64,000 bases of DNA. Origin: Halichondria panicea. Taxonomy: Eukaryota > Porifera > Demospongiae > Suberitida > Halichondriidae. Location of the stretch: positions 5,048,990 to 5,112,989 of the forward strand of contig NC_087387.1 of the NCBI RefSeq assembly GCF_963675165.1, written 5' to 3'. Numbering within the stretch: position 1 is the stretch's first letter; every line of letters begins with the position of its first letter. The notes below the pieces were generated by a model. That model had not been told where the DNA came from. It did not search any database and was given only the letters and a program-made list of their open reading frames with translations. Shown piece by piece: positions 43,206 to 64,000 of this stretch. The position numbers and the translations under genes were made by a program.

Positions 43206-43661
43206 TCAGCCAATTCTGTTAGCACCTTCCCGAAGTATCATCTTGCCAACATCTTTTAGAAAATTTTTAAAATCCTTTTTACGTTGTTCATTAGCCACTT
43301 CTTCCTGGCTATTGTCCTCCATCTCGGCAACTTGCTGCTCCTCCAGCTCTTGAACAATCTCCTCATTCAGCAAGTCGTTCAGAGCTTCCTCAATGGCGGC
43401 TTTTTCTTTGCTGGGTAAAAGAGGCGTTTCCATTGTATAAACACATGCCATAATGGCCGGGAGAATCCTGTCGAAAGTCATTTCTGAGCCAGAGCTAGAA
43501 AAAACACAGCTAGCAATTTGGAGAATAGCAGACAATGGGTTTGCATTTTGTTGAGTTTCCACATTATTGGAGGGATTAGGGAAACGTAAGAAGGGCGAGA
43601 ATGGTTTGCTGCACACGCCTCCTAGAGCGGCCAGAAGAGCGATACCAACGATTACCTTCAT
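43206..43661 (-). CDS. Small secreted precursor protein, type 2 (151 aa)
   Basis: Single exon. Signal peptide MKVIVGIALLAALGGVCS is followed by KPF (as KPL in the 41406 protein). Two cysteines (IASCVFSS and MACVYTM) flank DRILPAI, parallel to RRILQGF of the paralogue. An acidic helix follows (AAIEEALNDLLNEEIVQELEE) with MEDNSQEEVANEQ. The basic amphipathic C-terminus, RKKDFKNFLKDVGKMILRE, is followed by GANRIG. The conserved D/N-S-x-EEVA-x-x-Q motif just before the C-terminal segment in both paralogues may be a processing boundary. The cationic end could act on membranes or as a signal peptide hormone. Both ideas are inference; no known family was recognised. Confidence 0.7.
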   Translation of the reverse strand: MKVIVGIALLAALGGVCSKPFSPFLRFPNPSNNVETQQNANPLSAILQIASCVFSSSGSEMTFDRILPAIMACVYTMETPLLPSKEKAAIEEALNDLLNEEIVQELEEQQVAEMEDNSQEEVANEQRKKDFKNFLKDVGKMILREGANRIG

Positions 43662-43770
43662 TATCGTTTATATGGTTCCCTGTGAAGAGTTTGTTATTGA
43701 CTGGTGAGTATAGAGATCGATCTCTTGCTGAAAGCTGGTGATAAGCGTATACTCTGCAAGCATTAATACT

Positions 43771-43779
43771 ATTTATAGA
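43771..43779 (-). promoter_or_regulatory. TATA box of the type 2 precursor gene
   Basis: The reverse strand reads atctataaatagt about 110 bp before the start codon. Confidence 0.5.
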
Positions 43780-44178
43780 TAATGTATGTATTGTGTTTGT
43801 TAAGTGAACTGTTTCCCAAGAAAATTTGTTTCAAACCAATCTAACTATTGTTTCCCTGTTGAGAATAGAACTTGAAGTGCTTACAATGGATATAATTATA
43901 ATACTACTGTACAGATGATGTTATAATTATAATTATAATGCAATAATATCATGTTGTTAAGTGAAAGTGTTTCCCAAAATTTTTTATTTTTCGATCTTTT
44001 TATTTGACGATCTAGTGCACACACTAGTAGCATGCACACAACATGTGTTGCATATGGAGGCTAAGTAATTCTTCAATGTATGTAATCAAATCATTGTAAT
44101 ACATTATACTACTATAGTTAATGGTTTGCACATGCATAAAGTCAATTAACGATTCAATTATATAAAAGTGCAGTGTTA

Positions 44179-44875
44179 TCATACCAATTCCAGCTGTGCG
44201 TCAGCCTGCAAGCGAGACACTAGCTCACTCACCATCTCCTTCTGATCTCCCCAAACAACATTAATGCCAGCTTGGAAGATATTGCTCTGCTTCAACGCTT
44301 TGCTTTTTTTCGCTCGTAGCCTAGCTTACAGATTTTCAAATTTTCCAAGCACTTGAGGGCATTCACTATTACCTGGTAGTATTATGTGCCACCTTTAGAT
44401 GGCCTCCAGACAGATCATACACGAGACACTGCATGCATGATTCGCTGAACACCATCTTGTTGTATGCGTGGTCGCGGCTCATGTCACCATCCACTTCATG
44501 CAGCCAAGAGTTGTTAGAAAGTCTCTACATGCACGTGCTGTTTGTTGTAACTCTCTTTAAGAGTTTTTTCCCTGACACACTCGATTGATAAGATCTTGCT
44601 CACAGCTTACATTATAAACTACATTGTCATTCATTACACAGATATCGAGATCTTCCAGACATTGCAGACCCCTCTTCAGAAGATCGTAATATTTCGTTAT
44701 CACATTTTCAACTGGAGCTCCTGTCGTTCTCGCCATACCCTGATCGAGATGATACACTGAGTGATTTGACCAATCACTGTCTTGTTTTGCCGCAGGTGTT
44801 TAGTATGTTATCCAGAGACCAACTGTACACACTTCCAAGGATTGCGAATAAACTCACAATAATGAACAGCTTCAT
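44179..44875 (-). CDS. Secreted cysteine-containing protein, four proposed exons (170 aa)
   Basis: Proposed exons 44833-44875, 44581-44756, 44373-44524 and 44179-44320, joined with phases 1, 0 and 2. Start MKLFIIVSLFAILG matches the signal peptide of the 41406 precursor. The mature part includes RGLQCLEDLDICVMND, VSCEQDL, HAYNKMVFSESCMQCLVYDL and an end EMVSELVSRLQADAQLELV. Introns are only about 50-80 nt. The first intron is the weakest part: it has a branch-like atactaaac and acceptor cactcag. If it is not spliced, the frame reads SVYSWSLDNILNTC and hits a stop, and the gene would be broken by a frameshift. The latter reading resembles the QILNTAGC of the paralogue, so shared ancestry at the 5' end is likely. 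A strong TATA box sits upstream. Function unknown. Confidence 0.5.
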
Positions 44876-44925
44876 ATGACATGAATTCCATTGAAATACA
44901 TAATACATGCCGAGACAGAGTGGTG

Positions 44926-44934
44926 CTTTTATAG
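44926..44934 (-). promoter_or_regulatory. TATA box of the four-exon secreted-protein gene
   Basis: The reverse strand reads tgttctataaaagcacc about 55 bp upstream of the ATG, nearly the same core as at 34653. Confidence 0.65.
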
Positions 44935-45653
44935 AACAGGCTTATATCAAATTAAGTTTGGGAGTAAAATTTGAAGTGAAAAGTAAACCATCATTATCAG
45001 TAGACATGCACTAATAATTATGAAGTATATACTATAATTATTAGCACCGCTAGATTTAGTCTCAAAAAGTATAATAATTATAGTTGACAATTAAATGACA
45101 CTAATACAACTGTACGTATACAGTATAATTATTAATTTTTGATAATATTTTATTATACTCATCAACTGCATGCTACTGTTGGATAGTGTGCCAGTATACA
45201 CTGACTCTCTGCTTTATACATATGCAGTATACAGATGCATGCATGTAACTGTAATTATAGCCACTTGTATATGTATGTACTGGGACGTCAATATACGAGG
45301 ACCTGAGTACAAAACGAAGAAGAAAGCTAAGCGCATTGATCTACATGTATATAATATATAAATAATGTATAATATTATGATACAGCTACTGTAGTAGATG
45401 AGCCTGTTATGTTATTAGTGGGTGGGGAGGGGCTACTGTAGGTCAGTGTGCATGATCATAGAGATAAAAGTTTATATCTATAATGATGGCATAATTTAAA
45501 CTATATATTAATGATATTCATAGCAGGGAAGGGTGGGGCTGAGAATTAAAAGATTATTTTCTATTATGTGCACAAACGAACTCAATAAAAACACAATAGA
45601 CTGTACAATACACAATGGAGAGTATAGATTCTAAGAGAAGAGTCATGACTTCT
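44935..45653. other. Intergenic, AT-rich
   Basis: It separates the small secreted-protein cluster from the 3' end of cullin-1. No gene is supported; it must include the cullin 3' UTR, and tttattgagttc-type A/T-rich sequence near 45585 could hold the poly(A) signal on the - strand. Confidence 0.45.
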
Positions 45654-57414
<11,761 letters not shown>

Positions 57415-58743
57415 AGTGTGAGGGTGTGGAGAGTGTGACTGTGTGTGTGTGGGAGGTGGGTGGAGCAAAGTGTGAGGAGTGTGTGAGAGGTGGGGGTGCG
57501 AATAGGTGTGTGAGTGGGTGGGGGTGGGAATAAGTGTGAGATGGGTGAGGGTGGGGTATGGCTTAGGTGTGAGGTGTGAGGTGTGAGGCTAAACAAGCCC
57601 TTGCCAACGTACTGATACAAGGAATGCTATTGTAATTACCCAGCCAGTGTATGTATTTTCATCAGACACTCACCTTTGATTGTGTGGATATGGTGAAGCA
57701 CTTTAGGTACTAGAATGACATATACGGACTATTGTAGAATCACTTCTAGTTATGAATCAACAGTCCAGCTCTCCATCAAACATGGTACAAGAAATGCTTA
57801 GTCACCCCGACCGTAACCTATCTAATTATGTATTTTTGTTTCAATATTTCAGGTAGGTCAACTTTGTATTTTTATATTAACGATCAATACCATCCTAATT
57901 TCGGCCTACTGCGCATGTGCAAATGCAACAACAAAATCAGAGCTGTGACGACCAGGACTAGCTGCAAAAGCACTGCAATTTGGAAGTTTAAAGGTGAGTA
58001 ACGCAGAACTATAGTGTCTAGCTAGAGGACTGCTTGTAGCTATCTCTAGTACTTTTGTTCAGTAGTCATTATTATATTAGCAATGTGTACTTCAGTATTT
58101 GAGTGTATTCAACAATTTACACAAAAGTATATACTATTTTTAGGCCTGGTGAACTATCTTGCTGAAATTCCTGGAATGTGTCTATAAGCTATACAGTTTA
58201 TTGCTATAGCCAGTGGGTGTTGGATTTGTACTATGCATGTATACACTGTTAAAATGGTGTGTTAATGAACGCACTTAGTGTGGCTCGTTCCACTGCTTAT
58301 ATTAAGCCTTTTCTGTACTAATAATGGTGGTAAAATACAGGTAGTACAATAATTATCTATTGGCCTTTTCAATACCTGCTAAATATACGTTCCATGTTCA
58401 AGTATACTGGTGTGAATGCAGCCTGTTAACTTTCAGTTTTCTGTTAGATTGCTTAATATTCAATTTGTTAGTATACTTATACAAATCAAAAGTATACATT
58501 CCAAACATGTATGTGGGTGCCCATGATGCATTTAGTTGGTAAAGACAAATATAGTAATGACATTTGTTTAGGTGTGGAATAACACTGTTTGTGTCTTAAA
58601 TAATAATTACAACTGTTGATCTTGAAGCTAAGTTGCCAATGTTTGCTGAAAGAATAAACATTAGTCATTGTAGTAATAGGAAATGATAACATTCAAAACA
58701 AGTTTTCATAACAATATTGTTCCCTCAGACATAGCCGATCAAG
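57415..58743. other. Divergent intergenic region and probable 5' UTR exon of the downstream gene
   Basis: It lies between the CUL1 start (- strand) and the next + strand gene. A donor-like tttaaag/gtgagt at 57993 pairs plausibly with the acceptor tccctcag at 58728, 15 bp before the ATG at 58744, giving a non-coding first exon. 57420-57590 is a GT-rich low-complexity leader of CUL1. No other gene is seen. Confidence 0.5.
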
Positions 58744-61700
58744 ATGCCTCTTTTTGCACTTACTCTGTTAGTGCTGGTGGCTTTTTCAAGTGGAAACCAA
58801 AATTGTAGCAACATTCGTGATTTGAATTCTTGCATCAAAGTAAACATTTCTGAGAACCAAGAATTAGCGGCTGTGGTTGAAATTAGCAATATCGACTCAG
58901 TTATGCTAAAAGCATTTTCTGACCCAGTGATTATCACATGCATCAATGGAGGAGCTCTTGCTTTTAGTAATATGACAAGGGTAACGATCCATAACATGGC
59001 TTTCGTCTCGTGCGGTAACCACAGCAACTCAGACTACGGATTACGATTCACAAATGTCAGTGATGTGGAACTCAGCAACATTGTTCTCTCAAATAACTCA
59101 TTTGGTGCTTTAAGTGTAGTTGGTGGAAATGTGAGCATCACAAACATCAGTATAACGGACAATACAGGTGGTGGTCAAAATGTAGTTTCCCTAATCAACT
59201 GTCCTATGGTGCACATTTTAGGCAGAAACGAAATCTGCAATAATTGGCTTGAAAGTAATTTACGCTGCCACAACTCGAAAGCTAAGGTACACTTTAATAA
59301 TCTCAAAACAGTGATGTTTGTTAACAACAGTGAGATAATGATTATCGATGGTTCATTGAATGTGAATGACAACATGGGCTTCTCAGGCATTATATACATC
59401 AAGAACGTACGCATGTTTAATATTTACGGAGAAGGAAAGTTTCACGGAAATAAAGTTTGTGTAAATGGAGCTCTACATTTTGAAAAAGTAAATGCTTTGC
59501 TCAGTGGAAACTTTGTATTTCAAAACAATTCAGGTGGTGAATACTATTTTCAGAAGCGCCCGACTGCAGCTGCAAGTATTAGCGTTCGTGGAAGCTCGCT
59601 TACAGTGATTGGTTCTATTCATTTCGAGCACAATCGTGGGGACATAACAGCAATGTACATTAATCAAGAATCAGCGGTATATATCACCGGGACATTGCAT
59701 ATAACTAGACAGACCGACGGGTTTGCAGGAGTATTCATAAGAGGTGAATCAAATTTGACAATTAATGGAGCTGGAGAATTCTTAAACAATGGAGTGCACA
59801 ATGCTGTGATACGAGTAGAGACTGGAATTATGGATACCAATGGAAATATGACATTCTTGAACAACTACGGCAACAGTCCTTGTGTGTTTAGAATCAGAAG
59901 CTATGTTCGTATGCACGGCTCTATCTTATTTCAAAACAACTCAGGCGTTTTCTATATTGTCGATAGTACGGTAGAAGTGGATGGAGAAGCTACATTTGAC
60001 TCAAACAATGTTCGTGATTTTGGTATTGGTGGGGCGATTGCTATGTTCAGAAGTGAGCTATATCTGAGTGGACAGTACACGTTCTCAAACAACAGTGTTA
60101 GCGATGTTGACGGTGGTGTGGTGTATGGTCACCTTAGCTCACTCATATTTGCTGGTAATGGATCTTTTATCGGAAACAGTGCTAGATACGGAGGTGCCAT
60201 ATATCTTCAAAACAAACCAGTGATCAAGTTGAGAGAAGGAGCGTCTCTACAATTTGTTAGCAATACAGCAATTAAAGGAGGTGCATTATACATATTTGGT
60301 TCACGCGATAGCTTCAAATGCAATAACAAAACTGCTGACGTTGACTTTGATACTCCACCATGCTTCATCACCTCGAATGGTACTATTGACAGATACTCCG
60401 TTACATTTCGCAACAACACAGCCAAAGAAGGTGGCGGGGGCAGCGTACTACAAGTGAGGGTGGTTGAGGATTTCGATATTACGAACAGAAATGAAAGCAT
60501 GCTAACCAGTTGCAATGATTGTGCAGTAAGCTTGTTTGACAGAGAAAATTCCAAAACTAATTCAAATCCTCTCCTCTCGTCTGATACGTTCCGATTATGT
60601 TTCTGCAACAAAGGAAAGCCTGATTGCTTAATGAATGATCTATCTATAAGTGCCATAAGAGGAGAATCTTTCACTGTTGAAGTCACTTCCTTTACGTTTA
60701 ACCTGTTTGAAGCGAATCCGTCACACGCAGTTCGAACTTATTTCCAGACTATCGATACTGATTCTAGACGCGTGATCGAAGGCACCTCGCAGACATTGCA
60801 AGAGCATTGTACAACTCTCAATTATACTGTACAATCCACTGACGTAAAAGAAATGATAGTGATATCTGCAGATGAGTCGTGTGAAATATCCAACGCCCAG
60901 TTGACGATGGAGGTCACTCTAAACGAATGTCCTCACGGGTTCTCTAGATCTGAGGGTATGTGTGTCTGCGATGACCACATCAGCCGATTGGTTCGAGAGT
61001 GCAATGTGAACTCAAGAGAATTGATAAAAAGAGACATTTACAGAAACACCTGGATGACATCATACAATGAAAGTGACAAGAAAGGGATACTATATTACGA
61101 GTACTGTCCTTTGGAATATTGCTTGACGTCAGAATCAGCTGTGCTCCCATTAAACCCTGACAGTCAATGTGCAGGCAATCGAACAGGAACGGTGTGTGGG
61201 AAATGTAGGGATGGCTACAGTCTTCTCCTGGGAACTCCACGGTGCAGTAAATGTACAAACTCTTATCTCGCCTTACTGATCCCATTTGCCCTTGTTGGTA
61301 TCTTACTTGTTTGCTTCTTATTTCTGACACAGCTGACAGTTGCAACAGGCACTATTCACGGTGTCATTCTTTACGCTAACATAGTGAATGCTCACCGAGA
61401 TATCTTCTTTACGAAAAACTTTTGCCCAATTTACACTATCTTTATATCATGGCTTAACCTTGACTTTGGAATCAACACTTGTTTCTACGATGGAATGGAT
61501 CACCTGGCATACAATGGGTGGCAATTTATATTCCCTCTTTATTTGTGGTTCGTTGTCGGGTGCATGATTGTTATCTGTCACTGTTCTGTACGAGTATCAA
61601 AGTTTTTCGGTAAAAGTGATCCTGTTGCCGTGCTTGCTACGATAATTTTGCTTTCTTATAACAAACTGCTACAAACCATCATTGCAATATTCTCCATTGC

Positions 61701-62511
61701 TCATCTTAACTATCCACCATCACACAATTCGACATTTGAGGATAGCAATGTATGGTACTATGACGCTAATGTTATGTACGGAAAGGGCGCTCATATTATA
61801 CTGTGTTGCGTGGCGGTGGTAGTACTGCTACTGCTGTTCTTACCCTACACTTCCATTCTAGTGTTTGCCCAAGTTCTTCAAAAGAGTTCTCATATTTCAG
61901 CCTGTCTGCTTCGCTCTCGATTAATCCCATTCATTAAATCTTATCAAGCACCTTACAAATCAAAAACCCGATTCTGGATTGGGCTGTGCCTTCTATTGCG
62001 ATGTGCTATACTATCCACAATTGCTGGAGCTGACAATGCCAACTATGGATTACTTGCAACTACCATTCTTTGTTTTGTGCTAATCTGCATAATCGCCGTT
62101 TCTGGAGGAATCTATTCGAAGCGTAGAATAAATATTTTGGAAGTCTCTTTTATCATGAATCTTGGAATATTATCAGTTGTTACGTATCACTTTCAAGTTA
62201 CAGGGATCCCCCCAACTGCCTTGACGTATGTGTCGGTAAGCATTGCTCTCGTCACGTTTTGTGGAATCATCACTGCTCGAGTTGTAATAAGAGTGAAGAA
62301 ACTTTCACTGTTTAAAAAAGTGTCAGAGAAAATAAAAGGTAAAATTAATGCTAAAAAAGAAGAATCTCCCTTAGAGGTCGATGGTTCATTAGAGGATCAG
62401 AAGAGTGGACAGTTGGCGACCTCTCAAAACCTGGTAATGATGGATGACAGCTTCCATCTTGAGCTCAGGGAACCATTGCTGGAGGACATTTCCATTAGTA
62501 CAAGCCGCTAA
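58744..62511 (+). CDS. Divergent intact member of the beta-helix/polytopic membrane family (1255 aa)
   Basis: Single coding exon. Signal peptide MPLFALTLLVLVAFSSG. The ectodomain (about 20-600) has parallel beta-helix repeats with clear Pmp-like motifs: FIGNSARYGGAIYL, FVSNTAIKGGALYIFG and FRNNTAKEGGGGS, plus many N-glycosylation sites. The cysteine-rich stalk repeats the family pattern: NECPHGFSRSEGMCVC, CPLEYC, GTVCGKCRDGYS and CSKCTN (about 817-838). A polytopic region follows from about 839, with AAYK-like loop SYQAPYKSKTRFW. The lysine-rich cytoplasmic tail (KKLSLFKKVSEKIK) ends in MMDD and LELREPLLED. Compared with the 16-25 kb copies the sequence is well diverged in the ectodomain but alignable in the stalk, membrane part and LREPLL tail. 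Function is inferred as cell-surface recognition or adhesion; no named family was identified. Confidence 0.85.
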   Translation: MPLFALTLLVLVAFSSGNQNCSNIRDLNSCIKVNISENQELAAVVEISNIDSVMLKAFSDPVIITCINGGALAFSNMTRVTIHNMAFVSCGNHSNSDYGLRFTNVSDVELSNIVLSNNSFGALSVVGGNVSITNISITDNTGGGQNVVSLINCPMVHILGRNEICNNWLESNLRCHNSKAKVHFNNLKTVMFVNNSEIMIIDGSLNVNDNMGFSGIIYIKNVRMFNIYGEGKFHGNKVCVNGALHFEKVNALLSGNFVFQNNSGGEYYFQKRPTAAASISVRGSSLTVIGSIHFEHNRGDITAMYINQESAVYITGTLHITRQTDGFAGVFIRGESNLTINGAGEFLNNGVHNAVIRVETGIMDTNGNMTFLNNYGNSPCVFRIRSYVRMHGSILFQNNSGVFYIVDSTVEVDGEATFDSNNVRDFGIGGAIAMFRSELYLSGQYTFSNNSVSDVDGGVVYGHLSSLIFAGNGSFIGNSARYGGAIYLQNKPVIKLREGASLQFVSNTAIKGGALYIFGSRDSFKCNNKTADVDFDTPPCFITSNGTIDRYSVTFRNNTAKEGGGGSVLQVRVVEDFDITNRNESMLTSCNDCAVSLFDRENSKTNSNPLLSSDTFRLCFCNKGKPDCLMNDLSISAIRGESFTVEVTSFTFNLFEANPSHAVRTYFQTIDTDSRRVIEGTSQTLQEHCTTLNYTVQSTDVKEMIVISADESCEISNAQLTMEVTLNECPHGFSRSEGMCVCDDHISRLVRECNVNSRELIKRDIYRNTWMTSYNESDKKGILYYEYCPLEYCLTSESAVLPLNPDSQCAGNRTGTVCGKCRDGYSLLLGTPRCSKCTNSYLALLIPFALVGILLVCFLFLTQLTVATGTIHGVILYANIVNAHRDIFFTKNFCPIYTIFISWLNLDFGINTCFYDGMDHLAYNGWQFIFPLYLWFVVGCMIVICHCSVRVSKFFGKSDPVAVLATIILLSYNKLLQTIIAIFSIAHLNYPPSHNSTFEDSNVWYYDANVMYGKGAHIILCCVAVVVLLLLFLPYTSILVFAQVLQKSSHISACLLRSRLIPFIKSYQAPYKSKTRFWIGLCLLLRCAILSTIAGADNANYGLLATTILCFVLICIIAVSGGIYSKRRINILEVSFIMNLGILSVVTYHFQVTGIPPTALTYVSVSIALVTFCGIITARVVIRVKKLSLFKKVSEKIKGKINAKKEESPLEVDGSLEDQKSGQLATSQNLVMMDDSFHLELREPLLEDISISTSR

Positions 62512-63764
62512 ATAAAAACTGACTGTGTGTAACTACGATAATTAACATGCATGGGTAGCTAGCACATTAATTAGTTTTGTCATTAACATTTTTTTAATCT
62601 TTTTTCGCTTTAATCACATGGTACATGCTCAGTAGCTAATTGTCACCATGTATCATGAACTATGCATGCCGGACAATAAACTAGAATCTAGTCAACAGGC
62701 CGGTGTATGTTAGAGAAGTTGCTCAGTTGAATACTCCATGCATCTGGGTGCTTAAAGTCTTTTGTACACTTATTATTTGAATTATTATAGTTTAGTATAG
62801 ATGTAAAAATGGGCAGGCATTGATACAATCTTTGGCTATGCAAATTTGTAAAGCATATAGCTATAATGTGCATAATTATGTCTATTGAAGCAAACATGAT
62901 CATTAGAAAAAACCCTTGCACTGGTGCTTTATTGAGCATGAGGTTACTGAAGCCTCTGGAAAGGCACCAACTAGCTCCAGATCTATAGCCTGATAGTGTA
63001 GGAACAAGTGTATGATGAAGAAAATAATCATTAACAAGCATGATAATAAGTGCAGTGTACACGTGGGACACACATAAATATTATGAGACTTCAAAAGTGT
63101 TTGCCTCCTTATTTTGCAGTGAGCCAACTACTTATTTAGTGAATTTGTAATAAACGCTAACGAAAGGAAAAGCCGTGTGTAGAGGGGCAACAGAATCACG
63201 GCTCCGGCGGATCCCCATGCACACATCAATCGACACAAGCTATAATATTATAGTAAAGCATCTATAAGTATTACCAAAGATAACTTTGTGTATGTGATTA
63301 TACTTGCTATAGTTATGCCTCGGTGGGCATGCGCAAGTGAGGTATACAGTATTGTGTTTGTGTGTATGCATGTGTGTAGCTGTAAGAGTGAGAAGAGAGG
63401 CAGAGCTGCAAGGCTCTGTTGATGCAGCCATTAATTTTAGACTTGGACTTATTACATTTTAAAACAATCACGGTCCATCATTACCCACTCTTTCTCTGCA
63501 ATCATGCAGCTAAAATGCCAAAAAATTAAATAGTCAAAGAAAGCAAGTAATATAGTTATGCAATATATAATAAGTGGAAGTAGCAAATCAAAGAAAGAAA
63601 ATAATTATGTAACGTGTGGAAATAGCAAATCAAAGAAAGCAAATATAATTATTCTACAAACAATTAAATACGTTATTGATTCAAGTCATCACGCTCTCTA
63701 GTATAGAACATGTACTACTTACACAGTTGCCAGCTTGTTAATTATTTAGCGGCTTGTATATTAG
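62512..63764. other. Convergent intergenic region
   Basis: It lies between two convergent members of the beta-helix family. No gene is supported; open frames near 62688-63127 (- strand) overlap each other in different frames and lack domains. A short direct repeat aatcaaagaaagaaaataat / aatcaaagaaagcaaatata occurs near 63585-63650. Confidence 0.5.
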
Positions 63765-64000
63765 TCAAGGAGTGTCCTCCAGCAGTGGTTCCCTGAGCTG
63801 GAAAGTGTTGTCGTCCATCATCACTAGGTCTTGAGTAGTCACGAACTGTCGACTCTTCTCATCTTCTAATGGAGTTTCGATCTTCAAGAAGGACTCTTCT
63901 TTTTGAAGTTTTTTGCTCTTCATTTTCTCCGACACTTTTTTAAACATTGAAAGTTTCTTCACTCTTATTAAAATTCGAGCAGCGATGATTCCACAAAACG
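63765..64000 (-). CDS. C-terminal end of a further beta-helix/polytopic family member (partial)
   Basis: The open frame runs off the window edge. It encodes the end of the last transmembrane helix (FCGIIAARILIRV), the basic tail KKLSMFKKVSEKMKSKK, and VMMDD...FQLREPLLEDTP before the stop. It closely matches the end of the 58744-62511 protein, in opposite orientation, so the two genes are convergent paralogues. The rest lies outside the window. Confidence 0.85.
   Translation of the reverse strand, partial: FCGIIAARILIRVKKLSMFKKVSEKMKSKKLQKEESFLKIETPLEDEKSRQFVTTQDLVMMDDNTFQLREPLLEDTP

Noticed and set aside
62688-63127. 127- and 74-codon - strand open frames
   Set aside because: They overlap in different frames, have no domains and sit in the convergent spacer.

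Overview
The window looks like nuclear DNA of an early-branching metazoan, most likely a demosponge. This is inferred from an AT-rich sequence, short GT-AG introns, a full-length animal-type cullin-1, Calx-beta/Sushi membrane proteins with symmetric phase 1-1 exons, and dense small inverted-repeat elements. No rRNA, tRNA or CRISPR array was recognised.

Region 1 (0.7-8 kb, + strand): a predicted gene made of an array of duplicated phase-0 microexons spliced to a 2.5 kb exon encoding a Mutator/MULE-like DDE transposase. Small inverted-repeat elements sit in its introns.

Region 2 (8.2-31 kb): a segmental duplication cluster. Three tandem + strand copies of a giant single-exon gene encode secreted beta-helix proteins with a polytopic C-terminal membrane domain: copy 1 is broken, copies 2 and 3 are intact. 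Copies 1 and 2 are each followed, tail to tail, by a decayed 3' end of a Calx-beta gene. Copy 3 is followed by the complete 10-exon gene (signal peptide, Calx-beta repeats, Sushi, TM, short tail). A three-exon gene for a small cysteine-containing secreted protein lies inside one duplicated block.

Region 3 (31-45 kb): a non-autonomous hAT-like element, then genes for small secreted proteins, all on the - strand and most with a clear TATA box. Among them on the + strand is a 1069-aa secreted protein resembling VioB/RebD/StaD (iminophenyl-pyruvate dimer / chromopyrrolic acid synthases) with a ferritin-like domain. Two of the small proteins are related and look like precursor peptides: signal peptide, paired cysteines, acidic spacer, short amphipathic C-terminus ending in or near Gly.

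Region 4 (45.6-57.4 kb, - strand): a complete 23-exon cullin-1 gene (774 codons), reconstructed exon by exon with consistent phases. Its introns carry many repeats, including six tandem copies of the end of exon 7 with its splice donor.

Region 5 (58-64 kb): a more divergent intact member of the beta-helix/polytopic family on the + strand, and the C-terminal end of another convergent member cut by the window edge.

The most unusual items are the VioB-like enzyme, the putative peptide-precursor family beside it, and the microexon-transposase gene.
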